Below, one piece after another: positions 19,178 through 28,769 of a stretch of DNA of 64,000 nucleotides; positions within the stretch are counted from its first letter, which is position 1, and the number at the start of each line of letters is the position of its first letter. This DNA comes from Acinetobacter sp. WCHAc010034. GTDB taxonomy: Bacteria > Pseudomonadota > Gammaproteobacteria > Pseudomonadales > Moraxellaceae. The stretch is taken from NCBI RefSeq assembly GCF_001696615.3, contig NZ_CP032279.1, forward strand, positions 2,418,001-2,482,000, written 5' to 3'. Made by a program: the position numbers and the translations under genes. The notes below the pieces were generated by a model. It had not been told where the DNA came from. It was given only the letters and a program-made list of their open reading frames with translations, and ran no database searches.

Positions 19178-19206
19178 GTTTTAAAGATTAGTTTATTGGA
19201 GTGAAT

Positions 19207-20520
19207 ATGTCCGAACATCCTCAAGGACAAAAGCATTGTTCATTTTGCGGTAAAACGCAGTCTGAAGTCGGGAAACTGATTGCAGGCGAGGACGCGTACA
19301 TCTGTAATGAATGCGTGGACGTATGCCTGGATTTGGTGCAGACCAGTCAGCAGGTTGAATCCGGCGACTGGGCATCCCGCCCGCTGCCGAAGCCTCACGA
19401 AATCCGCGCAGCGCTGGACCAGTATGTCATTGGCCAAGATGTCGCGAAAAAAACCTTATCTGTAGCGGTTTATAACCATTACAAGCGCTTGAAAGTGACC
19501 ACCAGCGGCAAAAAGCCGGAAGACGGTGTGGAAATTTCAAAAAGCAACATCATGCTGGTTGGCCCGACCGGTTCGGGCAAAACCCTGCTGGCGCAAACCC
19601 TTGCGCGCCTTTTGGATGTGCCGTTCGCCATGGCGGATGCGACAACTCTAACTGAAGCGGGCTATGTCGGCGAAGACGTAGAGAACATTGTTCAGAAGCT
19701 GCTGCAGAAAGCCGATTACGATGTAGAGAAAGCGCAAAAAGGCATTATCTACATTGATGAAATTGACAAGATTACCCGCAAATCTGAAAACCCGTCGATT
19801 ACCCGCGATGTGTCGGGCGAAGGCGTGCAGCAGGCCCTGCTGAAAATGATTGAAGGCACGGTTGCCTCGATTCCGCCGCAGGGCGGGCGCAAGCATCCGC
19901 AGCAGGAATTCATTCAGATTGACACCTCAAATATCCTGTTCATCTGCGGCGGCGCATTCTCCGGCCTGGAGAAAATTGTGCAGCAGCGTCAGGAAAAAGG
20001 CGGCATCGGCTTTACCGCCGAAGTGCGCAAGAAAGATGAAAGCAAGAAGCTGTCTGACCTGTTCCGTCAGGTTGAAGCCACCGATCTGGTGAAATTCGGC
20101 TTGATTCCGGAGTTCATTGGCCGCTTGCCGGTGATTGCGACCTTGGATGAGCTGGATGAAGAAGCGTTGATGCAGATTCTGACCGAGCCTAAGAATGCCT
20201 TGACCCGCCAGTACCAGTACCTGTTCGGCATGGAAAATGTGGATCTGGTGTTTGAGCCGGGCGCGCTGCGCGCAGTGGCGAAAAAGGCGCTGGACCGGAA
20301 TACCGGCGCGCGCGGCTTGCGTTCAATTCTGGAAAATTCTCTGCTGGAAACCATGTATGATTTGCCGAGCCGCACCGATGTCGGCACGGTGGTGGTGACC
20401 GAAGCTGTGATTAACGGCGAGGCGAAGCCTGAATTTCAGCCGGAGCGCCAGCCTCAGGAAAAAAAGGATGATGATGCGCCGAAAGCGGATTTGAAAGTGA
20501 TCAACTCCAAGTCCGCATAA
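19207..20520 (+). CDS. clpX: ClpX ATPase, unfoldase subunit of ClpXP
   Basis: A 437-residue AAA+ unfoldase. The N-terminal C4 zinc finger uses Cys11, Cys14, Cys33 and Cys36. Then come Walker A GPTGSGKT, the GYVG pore loop, Walker [11 protein letters not shown], the RKH loop in GGRKHPQQ and the IGF loop in GGIGF that docks on ClpP. The ATG at 19207 is preferred over the GTG at 19201 because the ribosome site GGAG immediately precedes that GTG and is correctly spaced for the ATG. A strong terminator follows. Confidence 0.97.
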   Translation: MSEHPQGQKHCSFCGKTQSEVGKLIAGEDAYICNECVDVCLDLVQTSQQVESGDWASRPLPKPHEIRAALDQYVIGQDVAKKTLSVAVYNHYKRLKVTTSGKKPEDGVEISKSNIMLVGPTGSGKTLLAQTLARLLDVPFAMADATTLTEAGYVGEDVENIVQKLLQKADYDVEKAQKGIIYIDEIDKITRKSENPSITRDVSGEGVQQALLKMIEGTVASIPPQGGRKHPQQEFIQIDTSNILFICGGAFSGLEKIVQQRQEKGGIGFTAEVRKKDESKKLSDLFRQVEATDLVKFGLIPEFIGRLPVIATLDELDEEALMQILTEPKNALTRQYQYLFGMENVDLVFEPGALRAVAKKALDRNTGARGLRSILENSLLETMYDLPSRTDVGTVVVTEAVINGEAKPEFQPERQPQEKKDDDAPKADLKVINSKSA

Positions 20521-20540
20521 GCCGGCGCTGTTCGTCAGAA

Positions 20541-20575
20541 ACGCGCGCAAATCCAGAGTTTGCGCGCGTTTTTTT
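20541..20575 (+). terminator. Terminator of clpPX
   Basis: The perfect 11-bp stem ACGCGCGCAAA / TTTGCGCGCGT with a 7-nt loop is followed by a T run. Confidence 0.9.
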
Positions 20576-20685
20576 ATTTAAAAAAAGCAGGCTGAATGCT
20601 AATCTCAGCAGGATGGCTTGGATGGCCATCCGTTAAAACTTAAAACAATCAATGAAAATAAGAAAATACGCAGTGAGGGATGATC

Positions 20686-21402
20686 ATGCGCGGTGCATAT
20701 ATTTTACTGCTCAGCAGCGCAGCGCTGCTGGGCTGCCATGGAAAATCCGTAATTGAGCAGGAGCCGCAGCTGGCTTCGACTTTAAAAGATGTCAATTTTG
20801 CGCATGAGCCGGGCATCATGGAGCAGTACCGCATAGGCGTGTTCACCATTGGCGGCTGGGTCAACCAAACGCAGGGCAATTATTTCCAGCCGGTGAAGCC
20901 GCAGCATGACCAGGCGGCCGTGGTGTATCTGTACCGACCGGACAGCAAATGGAACCGTCAGGAAATTGTCGCCAGCAGCCTGTTTTTAAACAGCGAGCGC
21001 ATTCCCAGCCTGCTGAACAACCATTATTACTGGGTGGAGCTGCCTGCCGGGCAGTACCGCCTTTCCAGCAGCCGGCCTTTGGGCATTAACCATTTTCAGA
21101 AGCCGAAATATCTGGATTTCACCGTGGAGGCAGGGCAGTCCTACTTTATCAAGTATGATGAGGAAAACCTCAGCGCGCGCCGCGCGGTTTCTGGCCCGCT
21201 GATGCTGATGCCGGACAGCCTGGGCAAAAATGAAATTGCCTTTACCCGGCTGAAGTCTTCCAGCTTCAATTTTGTCGCAGAGAATCAGCAGACGGGCAAG
21301 ATGCGCAAAAGCGCGCAGAAAATCAAGCGGTCAGAGTATGACCCCGCCGCGGATGTGCAGCTGACCAAGCCGTTTAAGCCGTGGGACCCGCGGACCTGGT
21401 AG
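20686..21402 (+). CDS. Predicted lipoprotein of unknown function
   Basis: A 238-residue protein with a lipoprotein signal peptide: MRGAYILLLSSAALLGC, lipobox LLGC with the acylated Cys at residue 17. The ATG at 20686 is chosen over the one at 20680 because GAGGG ends immediately before 20680. The mature part looks like a small beta-rich domain (VVYLYRPDSKWN, YYWVELPAGQYRL, YLDFTVEAGQSYFIKYD), reminiscent of DUF2846-like lipoproteins, but that assignment is tentative. The C-terminus is basic. It converges with the DUF2059 gene, with only 5 bp between stops. Confidence 0.75.
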   Translation: MRGAYILLLSSAALLGCHGKSVIEQEPQLASTLKDVNFAHEPGIMEQYRIGVFTIGGWVNQTQGNYFQPVKPQHDQAAVVYLYRPDSKWNRQEIVASSLFLNSERIPSLLNNHYYWVELPAGQYRLSSSRPLGINHFQKPKYLDFTVEAGQSYFIKYDEENLSARRAVSGPLMLMPDSLGKNEIAFTRLKSSSFNFVAENQQTGKMRKSAQKIKRSEYDPAADVQLTKPFKPWDPRTW

Positions 21403-21407
21403 CCCGG

Positions 21408-21953
21408 CTATTGGGCGCTGTCCGCCTGCAGCAATGGCTTCAGGATTTTCTCAATTTTCCGGTTCATTTCCCGCTGCACAGCGGGATCCTGCATCAGCTG
21501 CGCCGACATGGTGATGCTGTTGCGCATGATTTCACTCATCATTTTGCTGCTTTTCTTATTGATGGACTGGCCAAGGGGCGTTTCCAGAAATTGAATATTG
21601 GCCAAGACTTCTTCTTCGCTAAACGTCTGCATATAGACAGCCTTGATCATCTGCATAAACTTAGGGTCTGAAATCAGCTGATTGCTGAATGACCCCATGA
21701 CCTCCGCAATCTGTCTGGCGGCTTTCTGCTGCTCGGCGTTCAGGGCCGGTGTTTTGAAGATGTTTTTAAGCATTTCTTCCGCCTGAAGGTCATATACCGG
21801 GCGCATATCCTGCTGGGACTGCGCCAGAGCGCCGCGAATGTCGCTGAGCTTGAGGGCTTTTTCTACCGATGCTTCGGTCGCGGGTTTTGCAAAAGAAGCT
21901 GCGCTGAGGGCAGATAAGGTGATAGCGTAAAGGATGTGATTTAAATTTTTCAT
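21408..21953 (-). CDS. Exported DUF2059 protein
   Basis: A 181-residue protein beginning at the ATG at 21953, where a clear signal peptide starts (MKNLNHILYAITLSALSAASFA). An upstream in-frame ATG would put 21 unlikely residues in front and lies inside the fumarase terminator. The mature protein is all-helical and carries the DUF2059 signature in its second half (AVYMQTFSEEEVLANIQFLETPLGQSI). DUF2059 proteins are periplasmic and poorly characterised. No enzymatic residues are evident. Confidence 0.82.
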   Translation of the reverse strand: MKNLNHILYAITLSALSAASFAKPATEASVEKALKLSDIRGALAQSQQDMRPVYDLQAEEMLKNIFKTPALNAEQQKAARQIAEVMGSFSNQLISDPKFMQMIKAVYMQTFSEEEVLANIQFLETPLGQSINKKSSKMMSEIMRNSITMSAQLMQDPAVQREMNRKIEKILKPLLQADSAQ

Positions 21954-21999
21954 TATATTGCCAGTAGCGGTTAATTCAGGAAGATGAAAGCGCGGGCAA

Positions 22000-22037
22000 A
22001 AAAACACCCTTAACATGACCTTAGCATGTTAAGGGTG
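22000..22037 (-). terminator. Terminator of the fumarase gene
   Basis: The perfect 13-bp stem CACCCTTAACATG / CATGTTAAGGGTG with a 7-nt loop is followed by T7 on the minus strand, 24 bp after the fumarase stop. Confidence 0.9.
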
Positions 22038-22061
22038 CGGAAAAACAGCAGAACTTATGGC

Positions 22062-23588
22062 TTAGCCGGCAGCAGCGTCAAGCACTGGAATTTTGCCAAT
22101 CTTCGCCTGCCAGATTTTCGGCGCTGTGGCGTGAATGGAAGTGCCGTTGACATCTACAGCGACAGATACAGGCATGTCCTGCACGTTGAATTTGTAGATC
22201 GCTTCCATGCCCAGGTCAGCAAATGCCACCACTTCCGCTTCGCGGATGGCCTTAGACACAAGGTAAGCCGCGCCGCCCACAGCCATCAGGTAAGTGGCTT
22301 TGTTGTCTTTGATGGCTTCAACCGCAGCCGGGCCGCGGTCGGCTTTGCCGATCATGCCGTACAGGCCAGTCGCTTCCAGCACTTGACGGGTGAATTTGTC
22401 CATGCGGGTTGCGGTTGTCGGGCCGGCAGGGCCAACCACTTCGTCGCCGACCGGGTCGACCGGGCCCACGTAGTAAATGAACTTGCCTTTCAGATCGACC
22501 GGAAGCTCTTCGCCGTTATTCAGCATGTCCACCATGCGCTTATGGGCAGCGTCACGGCCGGTATAGATTGTGCCGTTCAGCAGCAGCGTATCGCCCGGCT
22601 GCCAGGAATTCATTTCTTCTTGCGTAATGGTATCCAAGTCAACACGCTTAGATGTTGATGAGTCCCAAGTCACTTCCGGATAGTCAGAAAGCTTAGGCGC
22701 CTGAATGTGCGCAACGCCCGAACCATCCAGCTGGAAATGCGCGTGGCGGGTAGCGGCGCAGTTCGGAATCATGCCGACTGGCTTGCCTGCCGCGTGGCAA
22801 GGGTAGTCTTTGATTTTAATGTCCAGCACTGTGGTTAAGCCGCCAAGGCCTTGCGCGCCAATGCCCAAAGCATTGACTTTTTCGAAGATTTCGATGCGCA
22901 GCTCTTCCATTTTGCTTTGCGGGCCGCGGCGCAGCAGCTCGTCCATGTTGATTTCTTCCATGAGCGCTTCTTTGGCAAGCATCATGGCTTTTTCTGCCGT
23001 GCCGCCAATGCCGATGCCCAGCATGCCCGGAGGACACCAGCCTGCGCCCATCGTCGGCACAGTTTTCAATACCCAGTCCACAATTGAATCTGAAGGGTTC
23101 AGCATGGCCAGTTTAGATTTGTTTTCTGAACCGCCGCCCTTGGCCGCTACAGTGATATCGACTTTATTGCCCGGAACAAGCTTGTGGTAGATCACAGCAG
23201 GGGTGTTGTCTTTGGTGTTCTTGCGGCCAAAAGCAGGGTCTGCCAATACAGATGCGCGCAGCACGTTGGTGTTTTCCAAATAGCCTTGGCGCACGCCTTC
23301 GTTGATCGCGTCGTCCAAGCTCATGGTTAAATCAAATTTAACATCCATGCCCACTTCAACGAATACGTTGACGATACCTGTATCCTGGCAGATCGGGCGG
23401 TGGCCCTCTGCGCACATGCGTGAGTTAATTAAAATCTGCGCGATCGCATCTTTAGCGGCTTTGTTTTCTTCACGGTCATACGCGCGGCTCATCGCTTGGA
23501 TGAAGTCCTGCGGGTGATAGTAGGAAATGAACTGAAGCGCATCTTTAACCGATGTGATCAAGTCATCTTGCTTGATAATAGTTGTCAT
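22062..23588 (-). CDS. fumA: Class I fumarate hydratase (4Fe-4S)
   Basis: A 508-residue iron-sulfur fumarase that interconverts fumarate and malate. Both domains of the single-chain type are present: an N-terminal alpha domain with cluster cysteines in ICQDTG, GAGWCPPG and IPNCAATRH, and a C-terminal beta domain with YVGPVDPVGDEVVGPAGPTTATRMD and the GKADRGP loop. Class I enzymes are oxygen-sensitive, in contrast to FumC. It is monocistronic with its own terminator. Whether to call it fumA or fumB is only a naming choice. Confidence 0.94.
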   Translation of the reverse strand: MTTIIKQDDLITSVKDALQFISYYHPQDFIQAMSRAYDREENKAAKDAIAQILINSRMCAEGHRPICQDTGIVNVFVEVGMDVKFDLTMSLDDAINEGVRQGYLENTNVLRASVLADPAFGRKNTKDNTPAVIYHKLVPGNKVDITVAAKGGGSENKSKLAMLNPSDSIVDWVLKTVPTMGAGWCPPGMLGIGIGGTAEKAMMLAKEALMEEINMDELLRRGPQSKMEELRIEIFEKVNALGIGAQGLGGLTTVLDIKIKDYPCHAAGKPVGMIPNCAATRHAHFQLDGSGVAHIQAPKLSDYPEVTWDSSTSKRVDLDTITQEEMNSWQPGDTLLLNGTIYTGRDAAHKRMVDMLNNGEELPVDLKGKFIYYVGPVDPVGDEVVGPAGPTTATRMDKFTRQVLEATGLYGMIGKADRGPAAVEAIKDNKATYLMAVGGAAYLVSKAIREAEVVAFADLGMEAIYKFNVQDMPVSVAVDVNGTSIHATAPKIWQAKIGKIPVLDAAAG

Positions 23589-23747
23589 ACAAATATCTCT
23601 TGAGCGGGCTGATAGCTAGCGGGCTAAATTATAAGGCAAAATGCCGAGTTTGTGGGCGTTTTAGAGCGCATGTTGGCTAAAGGTATAAAGGGCGGGAAAA
23701 TACTGGATAAAAATGAAGCCTGTGGCTGAAAGGCTCAGGCCCGGCAT

Positions 23748-24608
23748 TCAGCTTTTCCCCATCTGCGAGGGCGGATAGCCGAAGCGCTGTTTAAAGCGCC
23801 GGCTGAAATGGCTGCTGGAGCTGAAGCCGTATTTGGCGGCAATTTCAGTGATATTGGCCGCTGCGGAGCGCAGGGCCTGATGCGCCAGTTCCAGGCGGCG
23901 CTGCATCACATACTGGTGCGGCGCCATCTGCATGGACTGCTTAAACATATGCGCAAAGTGGTATTCGCTCAGCTGCGCCTGCCGGGCCAAGTCAGACAGG
24001 GTCAGGCTGAGGTGCAGATGCAGGTCAATCCATTCCAGAAGCTGCTTTAGCACATAGGGCGAAAGCCCGCCTTTTACTATGGGCGCCTGCCAATGGCTGT
24101 AGCTGTAATTTTTGATGAGGTGATTCAGCAGCAGGGTGGCGGCCGTGCTCATCTGCAGATGGTTTTCACGGTGCTGCCAAGCGCCGCTTAATAGAAAATT
24201 CCGGTAAATCATGGCGATTTGCGGATCAGCGACAAAGCTTTGCGGGTTTAAGGAAATCTGGCCGGGCTCACGGTCCCAAACCTGCTCAGCCACGCGCCGC
24301 AGATGCTGCTCAGTATAGTAAAGATGCACAAAAGTCAGCGGGTCGCGCAGGTCCCAGGTCGATTCAAAATCCTGCGGCATCAGGCACATGCGGTCAGGCC
24401 CGCCGCCGTTATGCCAGCCGCGCGCGGTTTTCTGATAGCTTTGGTAGCCGCCTTGAATATACAGGCTTAAGGTGTGGTGGTTGCTGCAGACGCTGACGCG
24501 GTCCTGATTGTTCTGCCACATGGCGAGCTGCATGCCTGAACCCAGCTCCACCGAGTCCAGCAATTGAGTCTTATGCTGCTGTAATTGATCTAGAATCTGA
24601 TATTTCAT
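23748..24608 (-). CDS. AraC-family transcriptional regulator
   Basis: A 286-residue regulator. The N-terminal about 170 residues form a ligand or cupin-like domain; the C-terminal about 100 residues are the double helix-turn-helix AraC/XylS domain (LSLTLSDLARQAQLSEYHFAHMF and the ITEIAAKYGFSSSSHFSRRFKQRFGYPPSQM signature). It is divergent from an EamA transporter, with 174 bp between start codons, so it probably controls that transporter and itself. The inducer is unknown. Confidence 0.9.
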   Translation of the reverse strand: MKYQILDQLQQHKTQLLDSVELGSGMQLAMWQNNQDRVSVCSNHHTLSLYIQGGYQSYQKTARGWHNGGGPDRMCLMPQDFESTWDLRDPLTFVHLYYTEQHLRRVAEQVWDREPGQISLNPQSFVADPQIAMIYRNFLLSGAWQHRENHLQMSTAATLLLNHLIKNYSYSHWQAPIVKGGLSPYVLKQLLEWIDLHLHLSLTLSDLARQAQLSEYHFAHMFKQSMQMAPHQYVMQRRLELAHQALRSAAANITEIAAKYGFSSSSHFSRRFKQRFGYPPSQMGKS

Positions 24609-24782
24609 CTGCCGCGCGCAGTGCCAAATAGATGGCTTAGTGTAGGGCTTTCACTAAATATTGTCATCTTGCAGAACAGCGCAAGCCAAAAACCGCAAGC
24701 GGGTGACAGCGGCCGCAAGATGGTGCAAGCGCTGCCGCCTGAAACAGCGCAGAATACAGCAAATTCAGTGGGGGTGAATGCA

Positions 24783-25688
24783 ATGAATGCGCTGTTATAT
24801 GCTGCGGTGGTGGTGATCTGGGGCACAACCTGGATTGCAATCAGCCTGCAGCAGCAAAGCGGAATATCCGCCAGTGTGGCTGTGTTTTGGCGCTTTTTCA
24901 TTTCCGCGCTTGTGCTGTTCGCCTTTGCGGCGGTGAGCGGGAAACTGCAGAAGCTGAACCGCAAAGACCATCTGTTCTGCATGCTGCAGGCCTGCTGCAT
25001 CTTCGGCTTCAACTTTGTTTGCTTCTACTCTGCCGTGCAGTATGTCAGCAGCGGACTGGAGGCGGTGATTTTTTCCATGGCGGTGATTTTCAATACAATC
25101 AATGCCAAGCTATTCTTTGCGCAGCAAGTCTCCGCGCGCTTTTATCCCGCGGCTCTGCTTGGGCTGCTCGGCATCACCGCGCTGTTCTGGCATGACGTGC
25201 TGGGAACGGCTTTAAACCGCAATACCCTCACTGGCATCGCGCTGTGCGTGCTGGGCACTTACGGTTTTTCGCTGGGGAATATGATCAGCGCCCGGCATCA
25301 AAGGCAGGGGCTGGATATTTTCAGCACCAATGCTTACGGCATGCTGTACGGCGCCATGCTGATGGCGTTAATTTCAGGGTTCAGGCAGGATGATTTTTTC
25401 CCCGGCATGCAGTTCAGCGCAATGGCGGCCTTGCTGTATTTGGCGCTCTTCGGTTCGGTGATCGGGTTTACGGCTTATTTCTATCTGGCCGGGCGGATTG
25501 GCGCAGGGAAGGCGGCTTACAGCACCTTGCTGTTTCCTTTGGTGGCCTTGCTGATTTCAACTTTGTGGGAAGGCTATCAGTGGCAGCCCAATGCGGTCAT
25601 CGGGGTGATTTTAATTCTCTGCGGCAATGCGGTGTTCTTTATCAAAGGCCCGCGGGCGGGCGCGGCCAAGGCTGAAAAAAAGGCCTGA
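24783..25688 (+). CDS. EamA/DMT-family transporter
   Basis: A 301-residue drug/metabolite transporter with ten predicted membrane helices in two EamA repeats. The start at 24783 is chosen because GTGGGGG lies about 8 nt upstream and the first helix (LLYAAVVVIWGTTWIAI) begins at once; the open frame extends 54 codons further upstream but with no membrane segment. It is divergent from an AraC regulator. The last codons lie directly against a repeat element (element A). Substrate unknown. Confidence 0.88.
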   Translation: MNALLYAAVVVIWGTTWIAISLQQQSGISASVAVFWRFFISALVLFAFAAVSGKLQKLNRKDHLFCMLQACCIFGFNFVCFYSAVQYVSSGLEAVIFSMAVIFNTINAKLFFAQQVSARFYPAALLGLLGITALFWHDVLGTALNRNTLTGIALCVLGTYGFSLGNMISARHQRQGLDIFSTNAYGMLYGAMLMALISGFRQDDFFPGMQFSAMAALLYLALFGSVIGFTAYFYLAGRIGAGKAAYSTLLFPLVALLISTLWEGYQWQPNAVIGVILILCGNAVFFIKGPRAGAAKAEKKA

Positions 25689-25697
25689 GGAGGAGGT

Positions 25698-25871
25698 AAT
25701 GTCAGTCAGTTAAGCATTTTTAATCCTCCCCAACCCTCCTTTTTCAAAGGAGGGAGCGTTTCGAAATTCAATACGGTATTGAATTCAAGGGGGTTCCCCT
25801 CTTTTTCAAAGAGGGGTTAGGGGAGATTTATCAATTTGTAACAATGAAGTTGCGCTTAATTGATCAGCATT
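25698..25871 (+). repeat. Intergenic repeat element A (about 174 bp)
   Basis: It begins AATGTCAGTCAGTTAAG and ends CTTAATTGATCAGCATT, the terminal pair shared with elements B and C. The interior is a nest of palindromes: CCCTCCTTT-TTC-AAAGGAGGG (25734-25754), AATTCAATAC-G-GTATTGAATT (25765-25785) and CCCCTCTTT-TTC-AAAGAGGGG (25796-25816). All are enclosed by an outer inverted pair AATCCTCCCCAACCC / GGGTTAGGGGAGATT. It starts 9 bp after the transporter stop. Flanks show only a weak repeat (CTGAGGAGGAGG before, CTGAGCGGAGG after). Confidence 0.7.
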
Positions 25872-25978
25872 ACTGAGCGGAGGCGGCCTTATAAAGCGCA
25901 GGGCAATCAAATTGCTGGAGCATGCCGGTTTGAGCGCAGGCTTAATTTGGCGGTTTTTGCTTTAGTTTTCAGTTTAAA

Positions 25979-25997
25979 AATTATTATAATCATTGGC
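25979..25997 (+). promoter_or_regulatory. Possible Fur-like site
   Basis: AATTATTATAATCATTGGC matches 14 of 19 Fur-box positions, 38 bp before the start of the small exported protein. AT-rich promoter sequence could give this by chance. Confidence 0.35.
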
Positions 25998-26034
25998 TTA
26001 TATTTATAAGTATATTTCAAGATCAGAGGGTGAC

Positions 26035-26574
26035 ATGAAAAAGATATTGGCTGCGTGCAGCCTGCTGCTGGCTTCATCTGCATACGCTGCGGACTGGACG
26101 CCGGTGTTTAAGGACTTTGAAAAAAGCTGCTTTGGCGATAATAAAGCGCTGCAGGCGGTAGATAAAAAGCTGATCGACTTTAAGCATACCAAGACTTCCG
26201 CCGAAGTGGTGGCGCATAAGGATGCGAAAGCCGGCAATTACGCGCATGTGCCTTTGCCTTACCGCAAGGACATGCAGCCTGCGGTAGCGAAGCCCTTAAC
26301 AGTGGATGAGGACTTTTATTCAGGCTATACGCAGGTTTATATCGGCTTGAATAATGCAACGGCCTACGGCTTGCCAATTTCCGGATACAGCCGCTATTCC
26401 GGCGCGGACAATGGCGTCAGCGGGCGCATTGTCCACTTTAAGCCGATGGCGGCGAAAAGCTTTAATCAGCTGAAAAAAATCCGCTTTCAGGAAGACGAGG
26501 AAATGGGCTTTCAGGGGGCAATCACCCGCAATAAAAAGGGCGAAGTTTTTTTAATCTGTGACCAGAGCACCTGA
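26035..26574 (+). CDS. Small exported protein of unknown function
   Basis: A 179-residue protein starting at the ATG at 26035, which has GAGGG upstream and opens a good signal peptide (MKKILAACSLLLASSAYAA). The mature part has two cysteines (SCFGDNK and the C-terminal LICDQ) that could form a disulfide, plus a glycine- and tyrosine-rich middle (FYSGYTQVYIGLNNATAYG). I do not recognise the family. Iron control is possible if the Fur-like site upstream is real. Confidence 0.72.
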   Translation: MKKILAACSLLLASSAYAADWTPVFKDFEKSCFGDNKALQAVDKKLIDFKHTKTSAEVVAHKDAKAGNYAHVPLPYRKDMQPAVAKPLTVDEDFYSGYTQVYIGLNNATAYGLPISGYSRYSGADNGVSGRIVHFKPMAAKSFNQLKKIRFQEDEEMGFQGAITRNKKGEVFLICDQST

Positions 26575-26594
26575 GCAAAAGCAGGCGCTGAAAA

Positions 26595-26624
26595 AGCCAA
26601 GACACCCCGGAAGGTGTCTTGGCT
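26595..26624. terminator. Terminator of kup (convergent)
   Basis: The perfect 12-bp stem AGCCAAGACACC / GGTGTCTTGGCT with a 6-nt loop is followed by T5 on the minus strand. It lies between two convergent genes. Confidence 0.88.
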
Positions 26625-26646
26625 GCGCATCTATCCAAAGCCGGCT

Positions 26647-28524
26647 TCAGATTTCAATCTGGCTGCCTAACTCAACCACCCGGTTGGTCGGAATCTGGTA
26701 GAAATCGCTGACCGGGCTGGTATTTTTCTGCATCGCAGCAAACAGCTTGTCGCGCCATGTATCCACTTTATGGGTCATATTCGGAATCAGCCTTTCCCGT
26801 GAAACAAAGAAGCTGATGTCCATTAAGTTGTACTCCAGCCCTAAGCTGTCAAAGGCCTTGCGCAATGCTCTAGGCAAATTCGGCTGTTCTTTAAAGCCGT
26901 AATTCAGGCGGATCCGGTAAAAGCCCTTATCCAGCGCCTCTGTTTCAAAGCGCATTTCTTCGCTGATGTAAGGCACTTCAGCAAAGTTTACCGTCACCAG
27001 CAGGTTGCGCTCATGCAGGACTTTGTTGTGCTTTAAATTATGCAGCAGCGCATGCGGCACCACATTCGGGGTTCCGGTGAGGAATACCGCATTGCCGCTG
27101 ACAGTCTGCGCGGTATCGCCCAGATATTCAATAAAGGTGACCAGCGGCAGGGTATCCTGCTGCAGTTTCGCCTGCAGCTTTTCCTTGCCTTTTTTCCAGA
27201 TCATCATCAGGCTGAACACGGTAATGGCGATGACCACCGGCACCCAGCCGCCAATCAGGATTTTCAGCATGTTTGAGCTGAGCAGAATCAGGTCAATGAA
27301 AATGAACGGCACAATAAACAGCAGGACTTTCCAGGTTTTCCACTTCCAGTAGCTGTAAGCCAGGAAGCCGACCAGCAGGGTGTCGCAGAACATGGTCACG
27401 GTCACGGCCAGGCCGTAAGCTCCGGCGAGGCGGCTGCTGCTTTCAAACAGCAGCACCAGAATAATAATCGAGATGAACAGCAGCCAGTTCAGGAGAGGAA
27501 TATAGATCTGGCCAATTTCAGAGTCAGAGGTGTGCTGAATGTTCAGGCGCGGCAGATAGCCCAGCTGAATGGCCTGCTTCGCCATGGAAAATACCCCGCT
27601 GATCAGCGCCTGTGAGGCAATGACGGCGGCTGCGGTCGCCAGCGCAATCATCGGATAGAGCAGGGCGGAAGGAACCAGCAGGTAAAAGGGGTTGGCAATC
27701 GCCGCCGGGTCGCGCAGCAGCAGCGCGCCCTGTCCGGCATAGTTCAGAATCAGGCAGGGCAGAACAATCAGGAACCAGCCCAGACGGATCGGGAATACGC
27801 CGAAATGCCCCATGTCCGCATACAGGGCTTCGCCGCCGGTCACGGTTAAAACCACAGCGCCCATGACAAAAAAGGAAATCAGCGGATTATTGACCACGAA
27901 CAGGATGGCCCAGTGCGGGCTGATCAGGGCCAAAATAAACGGGCTTTGAATAATGCTGCTGATGCCGAGCGCGCCGATGGACAGGAACCAGACCAGGGTG
28001 ACCGGGCCGAAAAACTTGCCCATAACTGCAGAGCCGTGCTTCTGCACAACAAACAGGCCAGTCAGAATGCCGATGCTGATGGGAATGATGAAGCGGTCAA
28101 AAGCCGCCGTGGCAATCGACAGGCCCTCCACCGCAGACAGCACGGATATCGCAGGGGTGATGATGCCGTCGCCGAAAAACAGAGATGCTCCGACAAAGCC
28201 GAGAACCACAATGGTCAGCTTTCTTCTGCTGGACAGCCCTTCCTGACGCAGGTTCAGCGCCAGCAAAGCCATGATCCCGCCTTCACCGTTGTTGTCGGCG
28301 CGCATAATGACGGTGACGTATTTCAGGGAAACGATCAGCATGATGGTCCAGAAGATTAAGGACAGAATGCCTAAAACATTGGCCTCATTAATCGGCATGC
28401 CGTGAGTCGCATGAAAGCTTTCCTTCAGCGCATATAGGGGACTGGTTCCGATATCCCCGAATACGACCCCCAGCGCGGCTAAAGTCATTGCCGGCAAGGC
28501 GGGCTTATAGGTGTTATTTTGCAT
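26647..28524 (-). CDS. kup: Low-affinity potassium transporter Kup
   Basis: A 625-residue K+/H+ symporter of the KUP/HAK/KT family. The N-terminal signature [17 protein letters not shown] is near residue 18. About 12 membrane helices follow (including [19 protein letters not shown] and [13 protein letters not shown]), then a cytosolic C-terminal domain of about 160 residues. Kup imports potassium at the inner membrane. It is monocistronic, with a terminator shared with the convergent gene. Confidence 0.95.
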   Translation of the reverse strand: MQNNTYKPALPAMTLAALGVVFGDIGTSPLYALKESFHATHGMPINEANVLGILSLIFWTIMLIVSLKYVTVIMRADNNGEGGIMALLALNLRQEGLSSRRKLTIVVLGFVGASLFFGDGIITPAISVLSAVEGLSIATAAFDRFIIPISIGILTGLFVVQKHGSAVMGKFFGPVTLVWFLSIGALGISSIIQSPFILALISPHWAILFVVNNPLISFFVMGAVVLTVTGGEALYADMGHFGVFPIRLGWFLIVLPCLILNYAGQGALLLRDPAAIANPFYLLVPSALLYPMIALATAAAVIASQALISGVFSMAKQAIQLGYLPRLNIQHTSDSEIGQIYIPLLNWLLFISIIILVLLFESSSRLAGAYGLAVTVTMFCDTLLVGFLAYSYWKWKTWKVLLFIVPFIFIDLILLSSNMLKILIGGWVPVVIAITVFSLMMIWKKGKEKLQAKLQQDTLPLVTFIEYLGDTAQTVSGNAVFLTGTPNVVPHALLHNLKHNKVLHERNLLVTVNFAEVPYISEEMRFETEALDKGFYRIRLNYGFKEQPNLPRALRKAFDSLGLEYNLMDISFFVSRERLIPNMTHKVDTWRDKLFAAMQKNTSPVSDFYQIPTNRVVELGSQIEI

Positions 28525-28722
28525 GACATGAAAATCATAAGTGGAAGTATGCTTGGAATTTTAGCATTAGCGCAGGGGGGAAAGCGGTTGTGCGTAAAAA
28601 ACCATGATTTCCATAAACTTAATAGTTTTTGTTGCTTATTTGTTAATAAAAAAATAATCAAAATCATCGGCTTGCTTCGGCGCTTGAAAATGCGCAGATG
28701 GCGGATGGAAAGCCGGCGAAAA

Positions 28723-28750
28723 AAAACCACCCGGCCTTGCGGCCGGATGG
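28723..28750 (-). terminator. Terminator of ackA-pta
   Basis: The stem CCacCCGGCC / GGCCGGatGG with a TTGC loop is followed on the minus strand by T8, 20 bp after the pta stop. Confidence 0.85.
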
Positions 28751-28769
28751 CGAGTATAAGCGGAAATTA

